From positions 1-19,587 of the forward strand of contig JAJYXS010000179.1 of assembly GCA_021801615.1 (NCBI GenBank): a stretch of DNA of 19,587 bases, given 5' to 3'. Under the pieces are notes generated by a model that saw only the letters and a list, made by a program, of their open reading frames with translations, was not told the DNA's origin and did not search any database. Position numbers and translations under genes: made by a program. The DNA is from Actinomycetes bacterium (GTDB lineage Bacteria; Actinomycetota; Acidimicrobiia; Acidimicrobiales; RAAP-2). This document shows positions 7,778-15,422 of this stretch, piece after piece. Numbering within the stretch: the first letter of the stretch is position 1; each line of letters starts with the position of its first letter.

Positions 7778-8527
7778 GTGTCTGGCCACTGGCGTGTCGT
7801 CGAAGGTGGGGCGGGACCACTGCGCGTCTACGTGACGCCGCCGTCCGCGCCGGCGTCGCGCGGGGTGCTCTTCGTCTGCCACGAGCTGCCGCGAGAGCCC
7901 GATGCTGCGACCGACGCCGGCCGCGGCTATCCAGCGCTGGCCGATCGCCTCGCGCAGGAGTGCGAGAGCCGGGTGGTGGTCCCGATGCTGCGGGGGGCGA
8001 ACGGCTCGCGCGGCGATTTCTCTGCGAACGGGTGGCTCGAGGACCTCGCGACGGTCACGCGCGAGGAAGCCGGTCAGGACGGCCAGCTGTGGCTGATCGG
8101 CTTCGGGTTCGGGGGCGCGATCGCACTGCGCGCGGCCGTGCGCGACCCCCGGGTGCGCGGGGTGGCGTCGATCGCCGGCCCGGCGGACCTGACCGCCTGG
8201 GCGGCGAACCACGAGCGGCTGCTGGAGCGGTGCCGGCGGAGCGGCGCCATCTCCACGCCCGGCTTTCCCGAGGACGTCGACGCCTGGGCCGCCGAGATCG
8301 TCGCGCTCGCGCCGCTCGACGCCGCGGCTCGTCTCGGCGCCCGACCGCTGCTCGTCGTCCACGGCTCCGACGACGCCGAGGTGCCGGTCGCCGCCGCGCG
8401 GGCGATCGCGGACGCAGCGGTGGGCGGACCGGCGGACCTCCGGATCGTTCCGGCCGCCGGGCACTGGCTGCGGGCCGACCCACGCGTCGTCGCCACGCTC
8501 GTGGGGTGGATCGAGCGTCATCGCTGA
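7778..8527 (+). CDS. Alpha/beta-hydrolase-fold protein with Gly in place of the nucleophile Ser
   Basis: This 249-residue protein has the alpha/beta-hydrolase layout. It has strand GVLFVCHELP (29-38), VVVPMLRGANGSRGDFS (66-82), and a nucleophile elbow reading LIGFGFGGAIAL (106-117). The acid loop is LLVVHGSDDAEVPV (191-204), and the final His is H229 in PAAGHWLRADP. It resembles dienelactone-hydrolase or acyl-peptidase-like small hydrolases. Asp198/199 and His229 are in place, but the elbow residue that should be Ser is Gly110 (codon GGG, 8105-8107). It is therefore probably not an ordinary serine esterase and may be a binding protein or pseudoenzyme. The GTG at 7778 is the only start I find just after the dehydrogenase stop (17 bases). 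Its last 10 bases overlap the convergent thiE gene. Confidence 0.85.
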   Translation: MSGHWRVVEGGAGPLRVYVTPPSAPASRGVLFVCHELPREPDAATDAGRGYPALADRLAQECESRVVVPMLRGANGSRGDFSANGWLEDLATVTREEAGQDGQLWLIGFGFGGAIALRAAVRDPRVRGVASIAGPADLTAWAANHERLLERCRRSGAISTPGFPEDVDAWAAEIVALAPLDAAARLGARPLLVVHGSDDAEVPVAAARAIADAAVGGPADLRIVPAAGHWLRADPRVVATLVGWIERHR

Positions 8528-9231
8528 CGTTCGACCCGCGCGGAGCCCAGCGCCCGGTCGATCGCGGCGCGCAGCGCCCTCGCGGCCGCTTCGGGGTCGT
8601 CGGCTCCGGTGAGCCACCGCACCGCCACGAAGTGGCGGACGCCCGCAGCGACGAGACCGGGCACCGTCGAGGGTTCGACGCCGCCGGTCACGAAGACCGG
8701 TCGCCGCAGCGCCGTGGCGCGCTCGACGGCGAGCGCCGCATAGGCGACCCCGGTGCCGGGACGGCCCGGCTTCGTGGGCGTCTCGACCACCGGTCCGGCC
8801 GAGACGTAGTCCACCGGCTCCGTCTCGGAGCGGTCCAGCTCCTCCTGCGCGTGCGTCGAGAGCCCCACGATCGCGAAGGGGCCGAGGATGCGGCGAGCGA
8901 GCGAGGGGGGGGCGTCCTCCTGGCCGACGTGCACGCCGTCCGCACCGGCCTCGAGCGCGAGGTCGGGGCGGTCGTTCAGGATGAAGGGCACGCCGAGGTC
9001 CGAGCACACCGCCCGCACGATCGCGGCGCGCCGGAGGAGCGGTCGAGCCTCCAGGGTCTTGTCCCTCAACTGGACGACGTCGACACCGCCTCGGACGCAC
9101 CCCGCGACGAAGCGCGCGAGGTCCGGCCGGTTCCCCGTGCACAGGTACAGGCGGCGTCCGGCAAGAGGTCCCCGGTCCTCGAGGGCCTGCGGGCCCGCCG
9201 TGGTGTCCGCGCGGAGAGGGAGCTCGGTCAC
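8518..9231 (-). CDS. thiE: ThiE, thiamine-phosphate synthase
   Basis: ThiE joins hydroxymethylpyrimidine diphosphate and thiazole phosphate to give thiamine phosphate in the cytosol. The 237-residue product is a TIM barrel. It shows the family motifs in order: RLYLCTG (27-33), VVQLRDKTLEAR (52-63), PFILNDRPDLAL (82-93), ADGVHVGQEDAPP (97-109), IVGLSTHAQEE (121-131), YVSAGPVVETPTKPGRPGTG (142-161), the diphosphate-binding region, and VFVTGGV (179-185). The 25-residue lead before the barrel is longer than usual. The GTG at 9231 lies 12 bases after the CLC stop with no clear Shine-Dalgarno sequence, so expression may depend on coupling to the CLC gene. The 3' end overlaps the convergent hydrolase gene by 10 bases. 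Confidence 0.95.
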   Translation of the reverse strand: MTELPLRADTTAGPQALEDRGPLAGRRLYLCTGNRPDLARFVAGCVRGGVDVVQLRDKTLEARPLLRRAAIVRAVCSDLGVPFILNDRPDLALEAGADGVHVGQEDAPPSLARRILGPFAIVGLSTHAQEELDRSETEPVDYVSAGPVVETPTKPGRPGTGVAYAALAVERATALRRPVFVTGGVEPSTVPGLVAAGVRHFVAVRWLTGADDPEAAARALRAAIDRALGSARVERQR

Positions 9232-9243
9232 GGCGCGAATGTC

Positions 9244-11355
9244 TCACACCATCTGGGGGCCGCGCTCCACCATCGGCGGTTTCGGCTGGTCGGTGCCGCG
9301 GATCATCCGCCGGACCGCCTCCGCCGTCGTCGGGCTCGCAAGCGCGCTCACGAGGTCGCCGTGCTGGAGGGTGGTCGAGCCGGTCGCGAAGATCATGTGC
9401 TCGCCGCGCTGGACGGACACGACGATGCAACCCGGCGGCAGGCCCGCTGCGCCGAGCGGCACCCCGGCGAGGGGAGAGTCCGCGCCGACGCGCGCTTCGA
9501 TCGTGACGGCACCGGTCGACACCGAGGCGACCTGGCCGGCGCTCTCTCGCAGGACGCGCCGGTACTCGCGCATCATGTCGCCGACCGAGAGGATCCCGAC
9601 GACGCGGTTGGCCGAGGTCACGGTGACCCAGCTCGCGCCCGCCTGTACGAGCGCGTCGAGCGCGACGTCGAGGCGGGCCGTGTCCGGGACGGTCGCGCTC
9701 GTCGGGTCCAGCGCCGCCGCCACGGTGCGCTGGGCCAGGGCGCCCCCGGCGCTGCCCCCGGCGCCCTCGCCGCCCTCGCCGCTGTCGCGGTTGCCCGCAG
9801 CGCCCGCGCCGGCCCCCAGGCCGCCACCGGTCGGCGAGAGCAGTCGAGCCGCCCGGTCCGCGTCGACCGTGCCGACGTAGTGCCCGCCCTCGTCGACGAC
9901 CGGCGCACCGGGCACCCCGGCGTCGCGCAGCTCTTCCAAGGCCACAGCCAGCGGTGCGTCGTCTCGCAGCACCACCTTGGGCGGCCTGGACGCGTCGGCG
10001 ACGCCCACGAAGGAGAGCAGCGGGAGGCCGAACTGCAGGCGGCTCGCCCGGGAGTCCGCACGCGTGCGCAGCTGGGAGCGGTAGATGGAGTCGTCCGCCC
10101 TGGCGCAGATCAGCGCGGACAGCGCGACCGCGACCATCGCCGGCGCGACGATCTGGAGGTTGCCCGTCATCTCGGCCACCATGACCATGACCGCCAGCGG
10201 CGCGCGGGAGATCCCGCCGAAGACCGCCATCATGCCGACGACCACGTAGGGGGCCGGGTCGTGGCCCACCCCGGGCGCGAAGGGCTCGAACAGCCGCCAG
10301 ACGGCGAGCCCGGTGAACGCACCGATCACCATGCCGGGCCCGAAGACGCCCCCGGAGCCCCCCGTGCCGATGGAGAAGGCCGTGGCGGCGATGCGTGCGA
10401 CAGGCAGGAGCAGCACGATCCAAAGGGGCGTGTGCAGCAGCTCGTTCGAGAGCGACTCTTGGACCCAGCCGTAGCCGGTGCCGAGCACCTCGGGGAGCTC
10501 GAGGGCGACGAGGCCGACGAGGAGCCCGCCCACGGCAGGCCGAAGCTTGCGCGAGAACGGCAGGCACCTGGAGAGGCTCACGACGCCGTAGAAGCCCTTC
10601 GAGTACAACAGGCCGATCCCGCCCGCGACGAGCCCGATGACCGCGAACCAGACGAGCTGGACCGGCTGGTCGAAGCGGTACGAGGGCGTCGCGAAGAGCG
10701 AGTGGTAGCCGTAGACGGCGCCGAAGATCGCGTAGGCGATGATCGAAGCGAACAGGCCGGGGAGGAGCGCCTCGTACTCGAAGTCCTCTCGGTAGACGAT
10801 GTCGGCCGCCAGGACGGCGCCGCCGAGCGGGGCGCTGAAGATCGCGCCGATGCCCGCCCCGATCCCGACGGACACCGCGATGCGGCCGTCCTCGGGGGAA
10901 AGGTCGAGCACGCGCGCGAGCAGCGAGCCGAAGCCCGCGCTGATCTGCGCGGTGGGTCCCTCGCGCCCTCCCGATCCCCCCGATCCGATCGTGATCGCGG
11001 ACGCGACGATCTTGACGACGACGGCTCGCAGGCGGATCCCCCGCGGGTTGTGGTGCACCGCGTCGATCGCGGCGTCGGTGCCGTGGCCTTCGGCCTCGGG
11101 GGCCCACGTGAAGATCAGGAAGCCGGCGATCAGCCCGCCCGCGACGACCACGAGGGGGATCGCCCATGCCCGCAGGTAGCTCGCCGACCCCGGCGAGTCA
11201 CCCTCGCCTGCGGGAGTCGGCACCCGGTAGTTCGCGAGGATCCGGAGGAAGAACTCGGTCGACAGGCGGAGCGCCTCGTAGAAGACGACGGCGCCGAGCC
11301 CGGCGATGGCGCCGATCACCGCTCCGAGGACCAGCCACCGCACGATGTAGGACAT
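9244..11355 (-). CDS. CLC-family chloride channel/transporter with CBS pair and TrkA_C domain
   Basis: This 703-residue inner-membrane protein has about the first 430 residues forming the CLC fold with many hydrophobic helices. Anion-path motifs are GHGTD (90-94), GSGGSGGREGPTAQISAG (124-141) with gating Glu132, GTGGSGGVFGPGMVIG (330-345), and Tyr425 in DDSIYRSQL at the position of the E. coli pore Tyr445. A cytosolic part follows: CBS1 (about 459-507), a Gly/Ala-rich linker (509-540), CBS2 (about 541-598) and a TrkA_C/RCK_C-like domain (about 608-685). The residue at the internal proton-glutamate position appears to be aliphatic (AADIVYRED), so transport could be channel-like; this rests on hand alignment. 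ATG 11355 gives a good amphipathic first helix. It lies between marR and thiE, same strand. Confidence 0.94.
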   Translation of the reverse strand: MSYIVRWLVLGAVIGAIAGLGAVVFYEALRLSTEFFLRILANYRVPTPAGEGDSPGSASYLRAWAIPLVVVAGGLIAGFLIFTWAPEAEGHGTDAAIDAVHHNPRGIRLRAVVVKIVASAITIGSGGSGGREGPTAQISAGFGSLLARVLDLSPEDGRIAVSVGIGAGIGAIFSAPLGGAVLAADIVYREDFEYEALLPGLFASIIAYAIFGAVYGYHSLFATPSYRFDQPVQLVWFAVIGLVAGGIGLLYSKGFYGVVSLSRCLPFSRKLRPAVGGLLVGLVALELPEVLGTGYGWVQESLSNELLHTPLWIVLLLPVARIAATAFSIGTGGSGGVFGPGMVIGAFTGLAVWRLFEPFAPGVGHDPAPYVVVGMMAVFGGISRAPLAVMVMVAEMTGNLQIVAPAMVAVALSALICARADDSIYRSQLRTRADSRASRLQFGLPLLSFVGVADASRPPKVVLRDDAPLAVALEELRDAGVPGAPVVDEGGHYVGTVDADRAARLLSPTGGGLGAGAGAAGNRDSGEGGEGAGGSAGGALAQRTVAAALDPTSATVPDTARLDVALDALVQAGASWVTVTSANRVVGILSVGDMMREYRRVLRESAGQVASVSTGAVTIEARVGADSPLAGVPLGAAGLPPGCIVVSVQRGEHMIFATGSTTLQHGDLVSALASPTTAEAVRRMIRGTDQPKPPMVERGPQMV
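9736..9831. repeat. Low-complexity Gly/Ala-rich linker between CBS domains of the CLC gene
   Basis: Residues 509-540 of the CLC protein are almost all Gly, Ala, Ser and Glu (GGGLGAGAGAAGNRDSGEGG and beyond). The DNA is a GC-only tract with repeated GCC/CGC units. Tandem CBS domains normally pack closely, so a flexible 32-residue spacer between them is unusual. Confidence 0.8.
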
Positions 11356-11387
11356 GCGACTGACACGGCCCCCGGCCCTGCCGGCCA

Positions 11388-11400
11388 GGCTGCGCCAGCC
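11388..11400. other. Small GC-rich hairpin in the marR-CLC gap
   Basis: GGCTG and CAGCC pair around a three-base loop (CGC). The 173-base gap between marR and the CLC start (11356-11528) shows no gene and no clear promoter. The hairpin could be a weak terminator or leader structure. It lacks a T-run. Confidence 0.25.
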
Positions 11401-11528
11401 GGACCTCCCCCGGAGCGCCGCAGGGAGGCGCCGTTCGGGTCCTCCTCTGCGCCGATCGCCCACCTGGTCGTTGGCGGGCTGGCTCCGCCGGCTCTCGCGG
11501 CTCCCTCGGGCGGCCGGCTCGGCGCCGC

Positions 11529-11996
11529 TCACGGATGGTCCTGCTCGTGGTCCTGCTCGGTGCTCCATTGCCGGTCGGGGACCTCGCCGGCGGACTCCGC
11601 GAAGAGCTGGAGCCCCGCGACGACCGAGCGGCGCGCCTCGTCGGGCACCGCGCGCAGGATGCGCGCGATCTCGCGTCGCCGCCGCTCCGTCACGGTGTCC
11701 ACGAGCCGCCGTCCCGCGTCGGTGAGGGCGATGCGGACCTGGCGACGGTCGCTGCGGTCGGTCCGCCGCCGCACGAGCCCCTTTCGGACGAGCCGGTCGC
11801 ACAGGCGCGACGCGGTCGGCGGCGTGACCCCGAGGGCCTCTGCGAGGGAGGCGACCCTCTGGGGTCCACGCGAGGCGAGCACCACGAGCGAGCGGTACTG
11901 CGCGAGGGTGACGTCCTGCGCGTCGTCGAGATCTGCGAGGGAGCGCGCGGCGATCGCGACCAGCACGCGGCTCGCGCCGAGCACCGCGTCGACCAC
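11529..11996 (-). CDS. MarR-family transcriptional regulator
   Basis: This 155-residue winged-helix repressor or activator has an N-terminal dimerisation helix with GASRVLVAIAARSLADL. The wHTH spans about residues 31-95: TLAQYRSLVVLASRGPQRVA, recognition region LGVTPPTASRLCDRLVRKGL, and wing RRTDRSDRRQVRIALTDAG, the last being the MarR signature. A C-terminal dimerisation helix follows. The tail is rich in His, Asp and Gln. GTG 11996 is chosen because GGAGG lies 5 bases upstream, and an upstream AT-rich segment (12021-12050) looks like the promoter. It precedes the CLC and thiE genes on the same strand and is divergent from the SRPBCC gene. Autoregulation from the shared intergenic region is likely but unproven. 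The ligand is unknown. Confidence 0.92.
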   Translation of the reverse strand: MVDAVLGASRVLVAIAARSLADLDDAQDVTLAQYRSLVVLASRGPQRVASLAEALGVTPPTASRLCDRLVRKGLVRRRTDRSDRRQVRIALTDAGRRLVDTVTERRRREIARILRAVPDEARRSVVAGLQLFAESAGEVPDRQWSTEQDHEQDHP

Positions 11997-12020
11997 GGGA
12001 TCCTCCGGTTCGCTGATCTG

Positions 12021-12050
12021 GCTAATAGTTGTCCATAGTACGGAAAATGT
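12021..12050. promoter_or_regulatory. AT-rich promoter/operator island between marR and the SRPBCC gene
   Basis: This is the most AT-rich short stretch I noticed in the window. On the minus strand it contains TACTAT and TATTAG, each a 4/6 match to a -10 box for marR. The plus-strand segment 12023-12040, TAATAGTTGTCCATAGTA, has a TAGTTG half-site of the kind seen in MarR operators and an imperfect second arm. ACTAT repeats at one helical turn (10 bases). This suggests MarR autoregulation and possible control of the divergent gene. Confidence 0.45.
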
Positions 12051-12126
12051 CGAGGGACCGCAACCTCCCAAGCGGCGCCTCGAGGCCGACCATGGCGCGA
12101 CCGCTTCGGGGTGGTAGGCAGGTCGC

Positions 12127-12582
12127 GTGAGCAACGTCACCGCTGTCGCCACCCGTACCGTCGACGCCCCCGTGGACGTGGTCTTCCGCTGCCTGAGCGA
12201 CTTCCGTGAGCACCACCCCCGCTTCCTGCCTCCCGCCTTCTCGGACTTCGAGGTCACCACGGGCGGGACAGGGGAGGGGACCGTGGTGGGTTTCACCCTC
12301 GCCGCCGGCGGCCGGAGCCGCCGCTACGAGATGCGCGTCCGCGTGCCCGAGCCCGGCCGGGTGCTCGAGGAGCACGACACCGGCTCGTCGCTCGTCACCA
12401 CGTTCACCTTGACGCCCGAGGGCACCCGCACGCACGTGCGCGTCGAGACGACCTGGAAGGGCGCCGGCGGGGTGGGAGGCTTCTTCGAGCGGATGTTCGC
12501 GCCCGGTGCGTTGAAGGCCGTGTACGTCGACGAGCTCGCCCGCCTCGACGCCTATGCGCAAGCGCAGGCCGGGCGTCCCTGA
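12127..12582 (+). CDS. SRPBCC (START-like, polyketide cyclase/dehydrase) family protein
   Basis: This 151-residue helix-grip protein with no membrane segment has a hydrophobic ligand cavity inferred from the family. The N-terminal strand VTAVATRTVDAPVDVVFRCL is the standard START-like opening (alternating strand, then DAPxxxVF helix). It is followed by the LSDFREHHPRFLPP loop, strands GEGTVVGFTL, YEMRVRVPEPGRVLEE and LVTTFTLTPEGTRTHVRVET, and the long C-terminal helix GFFERMFAPGALKAVYVDEL that closes the cavity. No catalytic residues can be assigned, so a binding or cyclase-like role is open. The GTG at 12127 is chosen to fit the family start. A weak AGGCAGG lies just upstream. It is divergent from the MarR gene, so it may be a target of that regulator. 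It ends 55 bases before the convergent aceE. Confidence 0.88.
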   Translation: MSNVTAVATRTVDAPVDVVFRCLSDFREHHPRFLPPAFSDFEVTTGGTGEGTVVGFTLAAGGRSRRYEMRVRVPEPGRVLEEHDTGSSLVTTFTLTPEGTRTHVRVETTWKGAGGVGGFFERMFAPGALKAVYVDELARLDAYAQAQAGRP

Positions 12583-12623
12583 GCGGCGCCGGGAGGTCCC
12601 GACGCGCGGTCACGGGGAGCGCA

Positions 12624-12636
12624 GGCTCGAGGAGCC
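12624..12636. terminator. Possible weak bidirectional terminator hairpin
   Basis: GGCTC and GAGCC form a 5-bp stem with a GAG loop in the 55-base gap between the convergent SRPBCC gene and aceE. There is no T-run. It is short, so support is slight. Confidence 0.25.
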
Positions 12637-12637
12637 C

Positions 12638-15352
12638 TCAGACCGAGAACGGCGCGACGGCGTCGGCGTCGACGCCGTAACGACGGATCGCCTCCGCGGG
12701 TACCGCGCGCTCGACCGCGCCCTGCTCCGCGAGGGACGACAGGACCGCGACCACGACGTGCGACGCGTCCACCTCGAAGTAGCGGCGGAGCGCGGCACGT
12801 GCGTCGGAGCGGCCGAAGCCGTCGGTCCCGAGCGAGGTGAAGGGGCGCCGGACCCAGCGGGAGACCTGGTCGGGCACGGCGCGCATGTAGTCGGTCACCG
12901 CCACGACCGGCTCCCGGCCCGAGCCCAGGACCTCCGAGACGTACGGGACGCGCGGCTGGGCCTCAGGGTGCAGGCGGTTCCATCGCTCGCATTGGAGCGC
13001 GTCGGTGCGCAGCGTCGCCCACGAGGTGGCGGACCACGCGTCGGCGGAGACGCCCCACTCCTCGGCCAGCACGCGGCGCGCCTCCATGGCGATCTGCCAC
13101 ATCGGGCCCGAGAAGCAGATCGACGCGCGCAGCGGGGGCTTGCCGCCCTGCACCTCTGCCGGGCCTGCGTACCGGTAGATCCCGCGGAGGATGCCGGAGC
13201 GGACCGCCTCGCCTTCGGCGCCCTCCGGGAGCGGCGGCATCGCGTAATTCTCGTTGTACAAGGTGATGTACCAGAACCGGTCCTCGGGCTCTTCGCCCAT
13301 CATGCGGCGGACCGCGTCCTCCACGACGACGGCCACCTCGTACGCGAAGGCCGGGTCGTAGACGACGGCGGCCGGGTTGGTCGAGGCGAGGAGCGGCGAG
13401 TGCCCGTCGTCGTGCTGGAGACCCTCCCCGAGCAGGGTCGTGCGCCCGGCCGTGCAGCCCGCCAGGATCCCGCGCCCTCGCATGTCACCGAGCGCCCAGA
13501 GCAGGTCGCCCACGCGCTGGAACCCGAACATGGAGTAGAAGAGGAACACCGGGAGCATGGGGCGGCCCCAGGTGGCATAGGAGGTCGCGAGGGCGCTGAA
13601 CGCGGCGGTGGCGCCGGCCTCGGTGATGCCCTCCTGGAGGAGCTGGCCAGAAGCGCTCTCGGCGTACTTGAGCGGCAGGTCGGCGTCGACCGGCACGTAG
13701 CGCTGGCCGCCGGGGGCGTAGATCTTCGCCTCGGCGATGATGGGCTCGAGCCCGAAGGTCCGGGCTTCGTCCGAGACGATGGGTGCCACGAACGGGCCGA
13801 AGTCCGGGTCCCGTACGAGGTTCCGCAGGAGCCGCGCGAAGGCCATGGTCGTCGACACCGCCTGGCTGCCCGAACCCGCCGAGAGGTCCGAGAAGACCGC
13901 CGGGTCCGGGAGCACGACCTTGGCGGGCCGCACCACGCGGCGGGGGAGCGAGCCGCCGAGCATCTTTCGGCGAGCGACGAGGTACTCGTGGGCCGGGGAC
14001 CCCTCGGGCGGGCGGTAGTAGGGAGGCGCGTCTGCGTCCAGGGCATCGTCGGGGATCTCGTCTGCGAGGTAGAGCCGGTCTCGGAGCGCCCGCAGTTGGT
14101 CCCGGGTCATCTTCTTGATCTGGTGCGTCGCGTTGCGCGCCTCGATCTGAGGGCCGAGCGTCCAGCCCTTGATGGTCTTGGCGAGGATGGCCGTCGGCGC
14201 CCCCCGCTGCTCGGTGGCGAGCTTGTAGGCCGCGTAGAGCTTGCGGTAGTCGTGGCCGCCGCGCGGCAGGGTGCGCAGCTCGTCGTCGGTCAGGTGCTCG
14301 ACCAGCTTGCGCAGCCTCGGGTCGGGGCCGAAGAAGTGCTCTCGGATGTAGGCCCCCGACTCCACGGCGTACTTCTGGAACTCGCCGTCGACCGTCGTGT
14401 TCATCTTGTCCAACAGGACGCCGTCGACGTCGCGCGCGAGCAGCTCGTCCCAGCGGGATCCCCAGATGACCTTGATGACGTTCCATCCCGCGCCGCGAAA
14501 CAGCGCTTCGAGCTCCTGGATGATCTTGCCGTTGCCGCGGACCGGTCCGTCGAGACGCTGGAGGTTGCAGTTCACGACGAAGATCAGATTGTCGAGGTGC
14601 TCTCGGCCCGCGACTCCCAGGGCGCCGATCGACTCCGGCTCGTCCATCTCGCCGTCGCCGACGAAGCACCAGACCCTGCTGCCGCTCGTGTCGACGAGCT
14701 GGCGGTGGTGGAGGTAGCGGTTCACGTGGGCCTGGTAGATCGCGTCGATGGGGCCGAGCCCCATCGCGACGGTCGGGAACTCCCAGAAGTCGGGCAGCGA
14801 GCGGGGGTGCGGGTAGCTCGGGAGCCCGCCGCCCACCTCGTGGCGGAAGTTGTCGAGGTCCTGCTCGCTCAGGCGGCCCTCCACGAAGGCCCTCGCGTAG
14901 ATGCCGGGTGAGGCGTGCCCCTGGACGAACACCTGGTCGCCTGCGCCGCCGTCGTCCTTGCCCCGGAAGAAGTGGTTGAAGCCGACCTCGTAGAGCGACG
15001 CGGAGCTCGCGTAGGTCGACAGGTGGCCGCCGATGCCGTCGGTGCGCATGTTCGCACGGACGACCATCGCCGCCGCGTTCCACCGGATGTAGGCCCGGAT
15101 GCGCCGCTCGAGGTGCTCGTCGCCTGGGAACCACGGCTCCTCGTCCGCCGGGATCGTGTTCACGTACGGCGTCGAGACCGTGGCCGGGAAGTCGACCTGG
15201 AGCGTCCGGGCGCGCTCGAGCAGCTTCATGAGCAAGAAGCGCGCCCTCGTCCGACCTCGCGTGCTGACGACCGAGTCGAAGGAGTCGAGCCACTCGGCCG
15301 TCTCCTGGCTGTCGATGTCGGGGACCTGGTGGGAGATGCCGTCGAAGAGCAC
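12638..15352 (-). CDS. aceE: AceE, pyruvate dehydrogenase E1 component (homodimeric type)
   Basis: AceE decarboxylates pyruvate with thiamine diphosphate and transfers the acetyl group to the lipoyl E2. At 904 residues it has the single-chain E1 length. The start of the homologous region is QETAEWLDSFDSVVSTRGRT. Further motifs are HLSTYASSASLYEVGFNHFF, the thiamine-diphosphate/Mg motif VGDGEMDEPES (231-241) with Asn261 in VVNCNLQRLDGPVRGN, KTIKGWTLG, the pyrimidine domain TEAGATAAFSALATSYA, LLGEGLQHDDGHSPLLAST and the C-terminal domain VTDYMRAVPDQVSRWV. GTG 15352 is chosen: GGAG is just upstream, and a TACGGT box 6 bases before it also allows a leaderless start. Longer open sequence upstream has no homology. 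It is divergent from rnhA. Its E2 and E3 partners are at 17801-19587 on the other strand. Confidence 0.97.
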   Translation of the reverse strand: MLFDGISHQVPDIDSQETAEWLDSFDSVVSTRGRTRARFLLMKLLERARTLQVDFPATVSTPYVNTIPADEEPWFPGDEHLERRIRAYIRWNAAAMVVRANMRTDGIGGHLSTYASSASLYEVGFNHFFRGKDDGGAGDQVFVQGHASPGIYARAFVEGRLSEQDLDNFRHEVGGGLPSYPHPRSLPDFWEFPTVAMGLGPIDAIYQAHVNRYLHHRQLVDTSGSRVWCFVGDGEMDEPESIGALGVAGREHLDNLIFVVNCNLQRLDGPVRGNGKIIQELEALFRGAGWNVIKVIWGSRWDELLARDVDGVLLDKMNTTVDGEFQKYAVESGAYIREHFFGPDPRLRKLVEHLTDDELRTLPRGGHDYRKLYAAYKLATEQRGAPTAILAKTIKGWTLGPQIEARNATHQIKKMTRDQLRALRDRLYLADEIPDDALDADAPPYYRPPEGSPAHEYLVARRKMLGGSLPRRVVRPAKVVLPDPAVFSDLSAGSGSQAVSTTMAFARLLRNLVRDPDFGPFVAPIVSDEARTFGLEPIIAEAKIYAPGGQRYVPVDADLPLKYAESASGQLLQEGITEAGATAAFSALATSYATWGRPMLPVFLFYSMFGFQRVGDLLWALGDMRGRGILAGCTAGRTTLLGEGLQHDDGHSPLLASTNPAAVVYDPAFAYEVAVVVEDAVRRMMGEEPEDRFWYITLYNENYAMPPLPEGAEGEAVRSGILRGIYRYAGPAEVQGGKPPLRASICFSGPMWQIAMEARRVLAEEWGVSADAWSATSWATLRTDALQCERWNRLHPEAQPRVPYVSEVLGSGREPVVAVTDYMRAVPDQVSRWVRRPFTSLGTDGFGRSDARAALRRYFEVDASHVVVAVLSSLAEQGAVERAVPAEAIRRYGVDADAVAPFSV

Positions 15353-15358
15353 GGCTCC

Positions 15359-15415
15359 ACCGTACCGGTCGGCTCCTCGTCCTCTCGCGCGCCGCCGCTG
15401 CCCGCGGTGTAGACC
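15359..15415. promoter_or_regulatory. Divergent promoter region of aceE and rnhA
   Basis: The 70-base gap between the two starts holds a minus-strand TACGGT (15364-15359) ending 6 bases before the aceE GTG. It also holds a plus-strand TAGACC (15410-15415) ending 7 bases before the rnhA GTG. Both spacings suit leaderless transcripts. Neither has a recognisable -35 box, so support is modest. Confidence 0.35.
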
Positions 15416-15422
15416 ACCCGGG

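Noticed and set aside
9232..9243. TPP riboswitch upstream of thiE
   Set aside because: Only 12 bases separate thiE from the CLC stop, and I see no thi-box sequence nearby.
7517..11167. Very long open frame on the minus strand, opposite or out of frame with several genes
   Set aside because: It is compositionally biased (Arg, Gly, Pro, Ala) and overlaps the well-supported dehydrogenase, hydrolase, thiE and CLC genes; it is a by-product of high GC.
7960..12117. Open frame of more than 1300 codons on the plus strand
   Set aside because: It runs antisense to thiE, CLC and marR, has no recognisable domain, and shows the Arg/Asp/Gly bias of a shadow frame.
12554..14911. Long plus-strand open frame opposite aceE
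   Set aside because: It is antisense to clear aceE coding sequence, with no motifs; a shadow frame.
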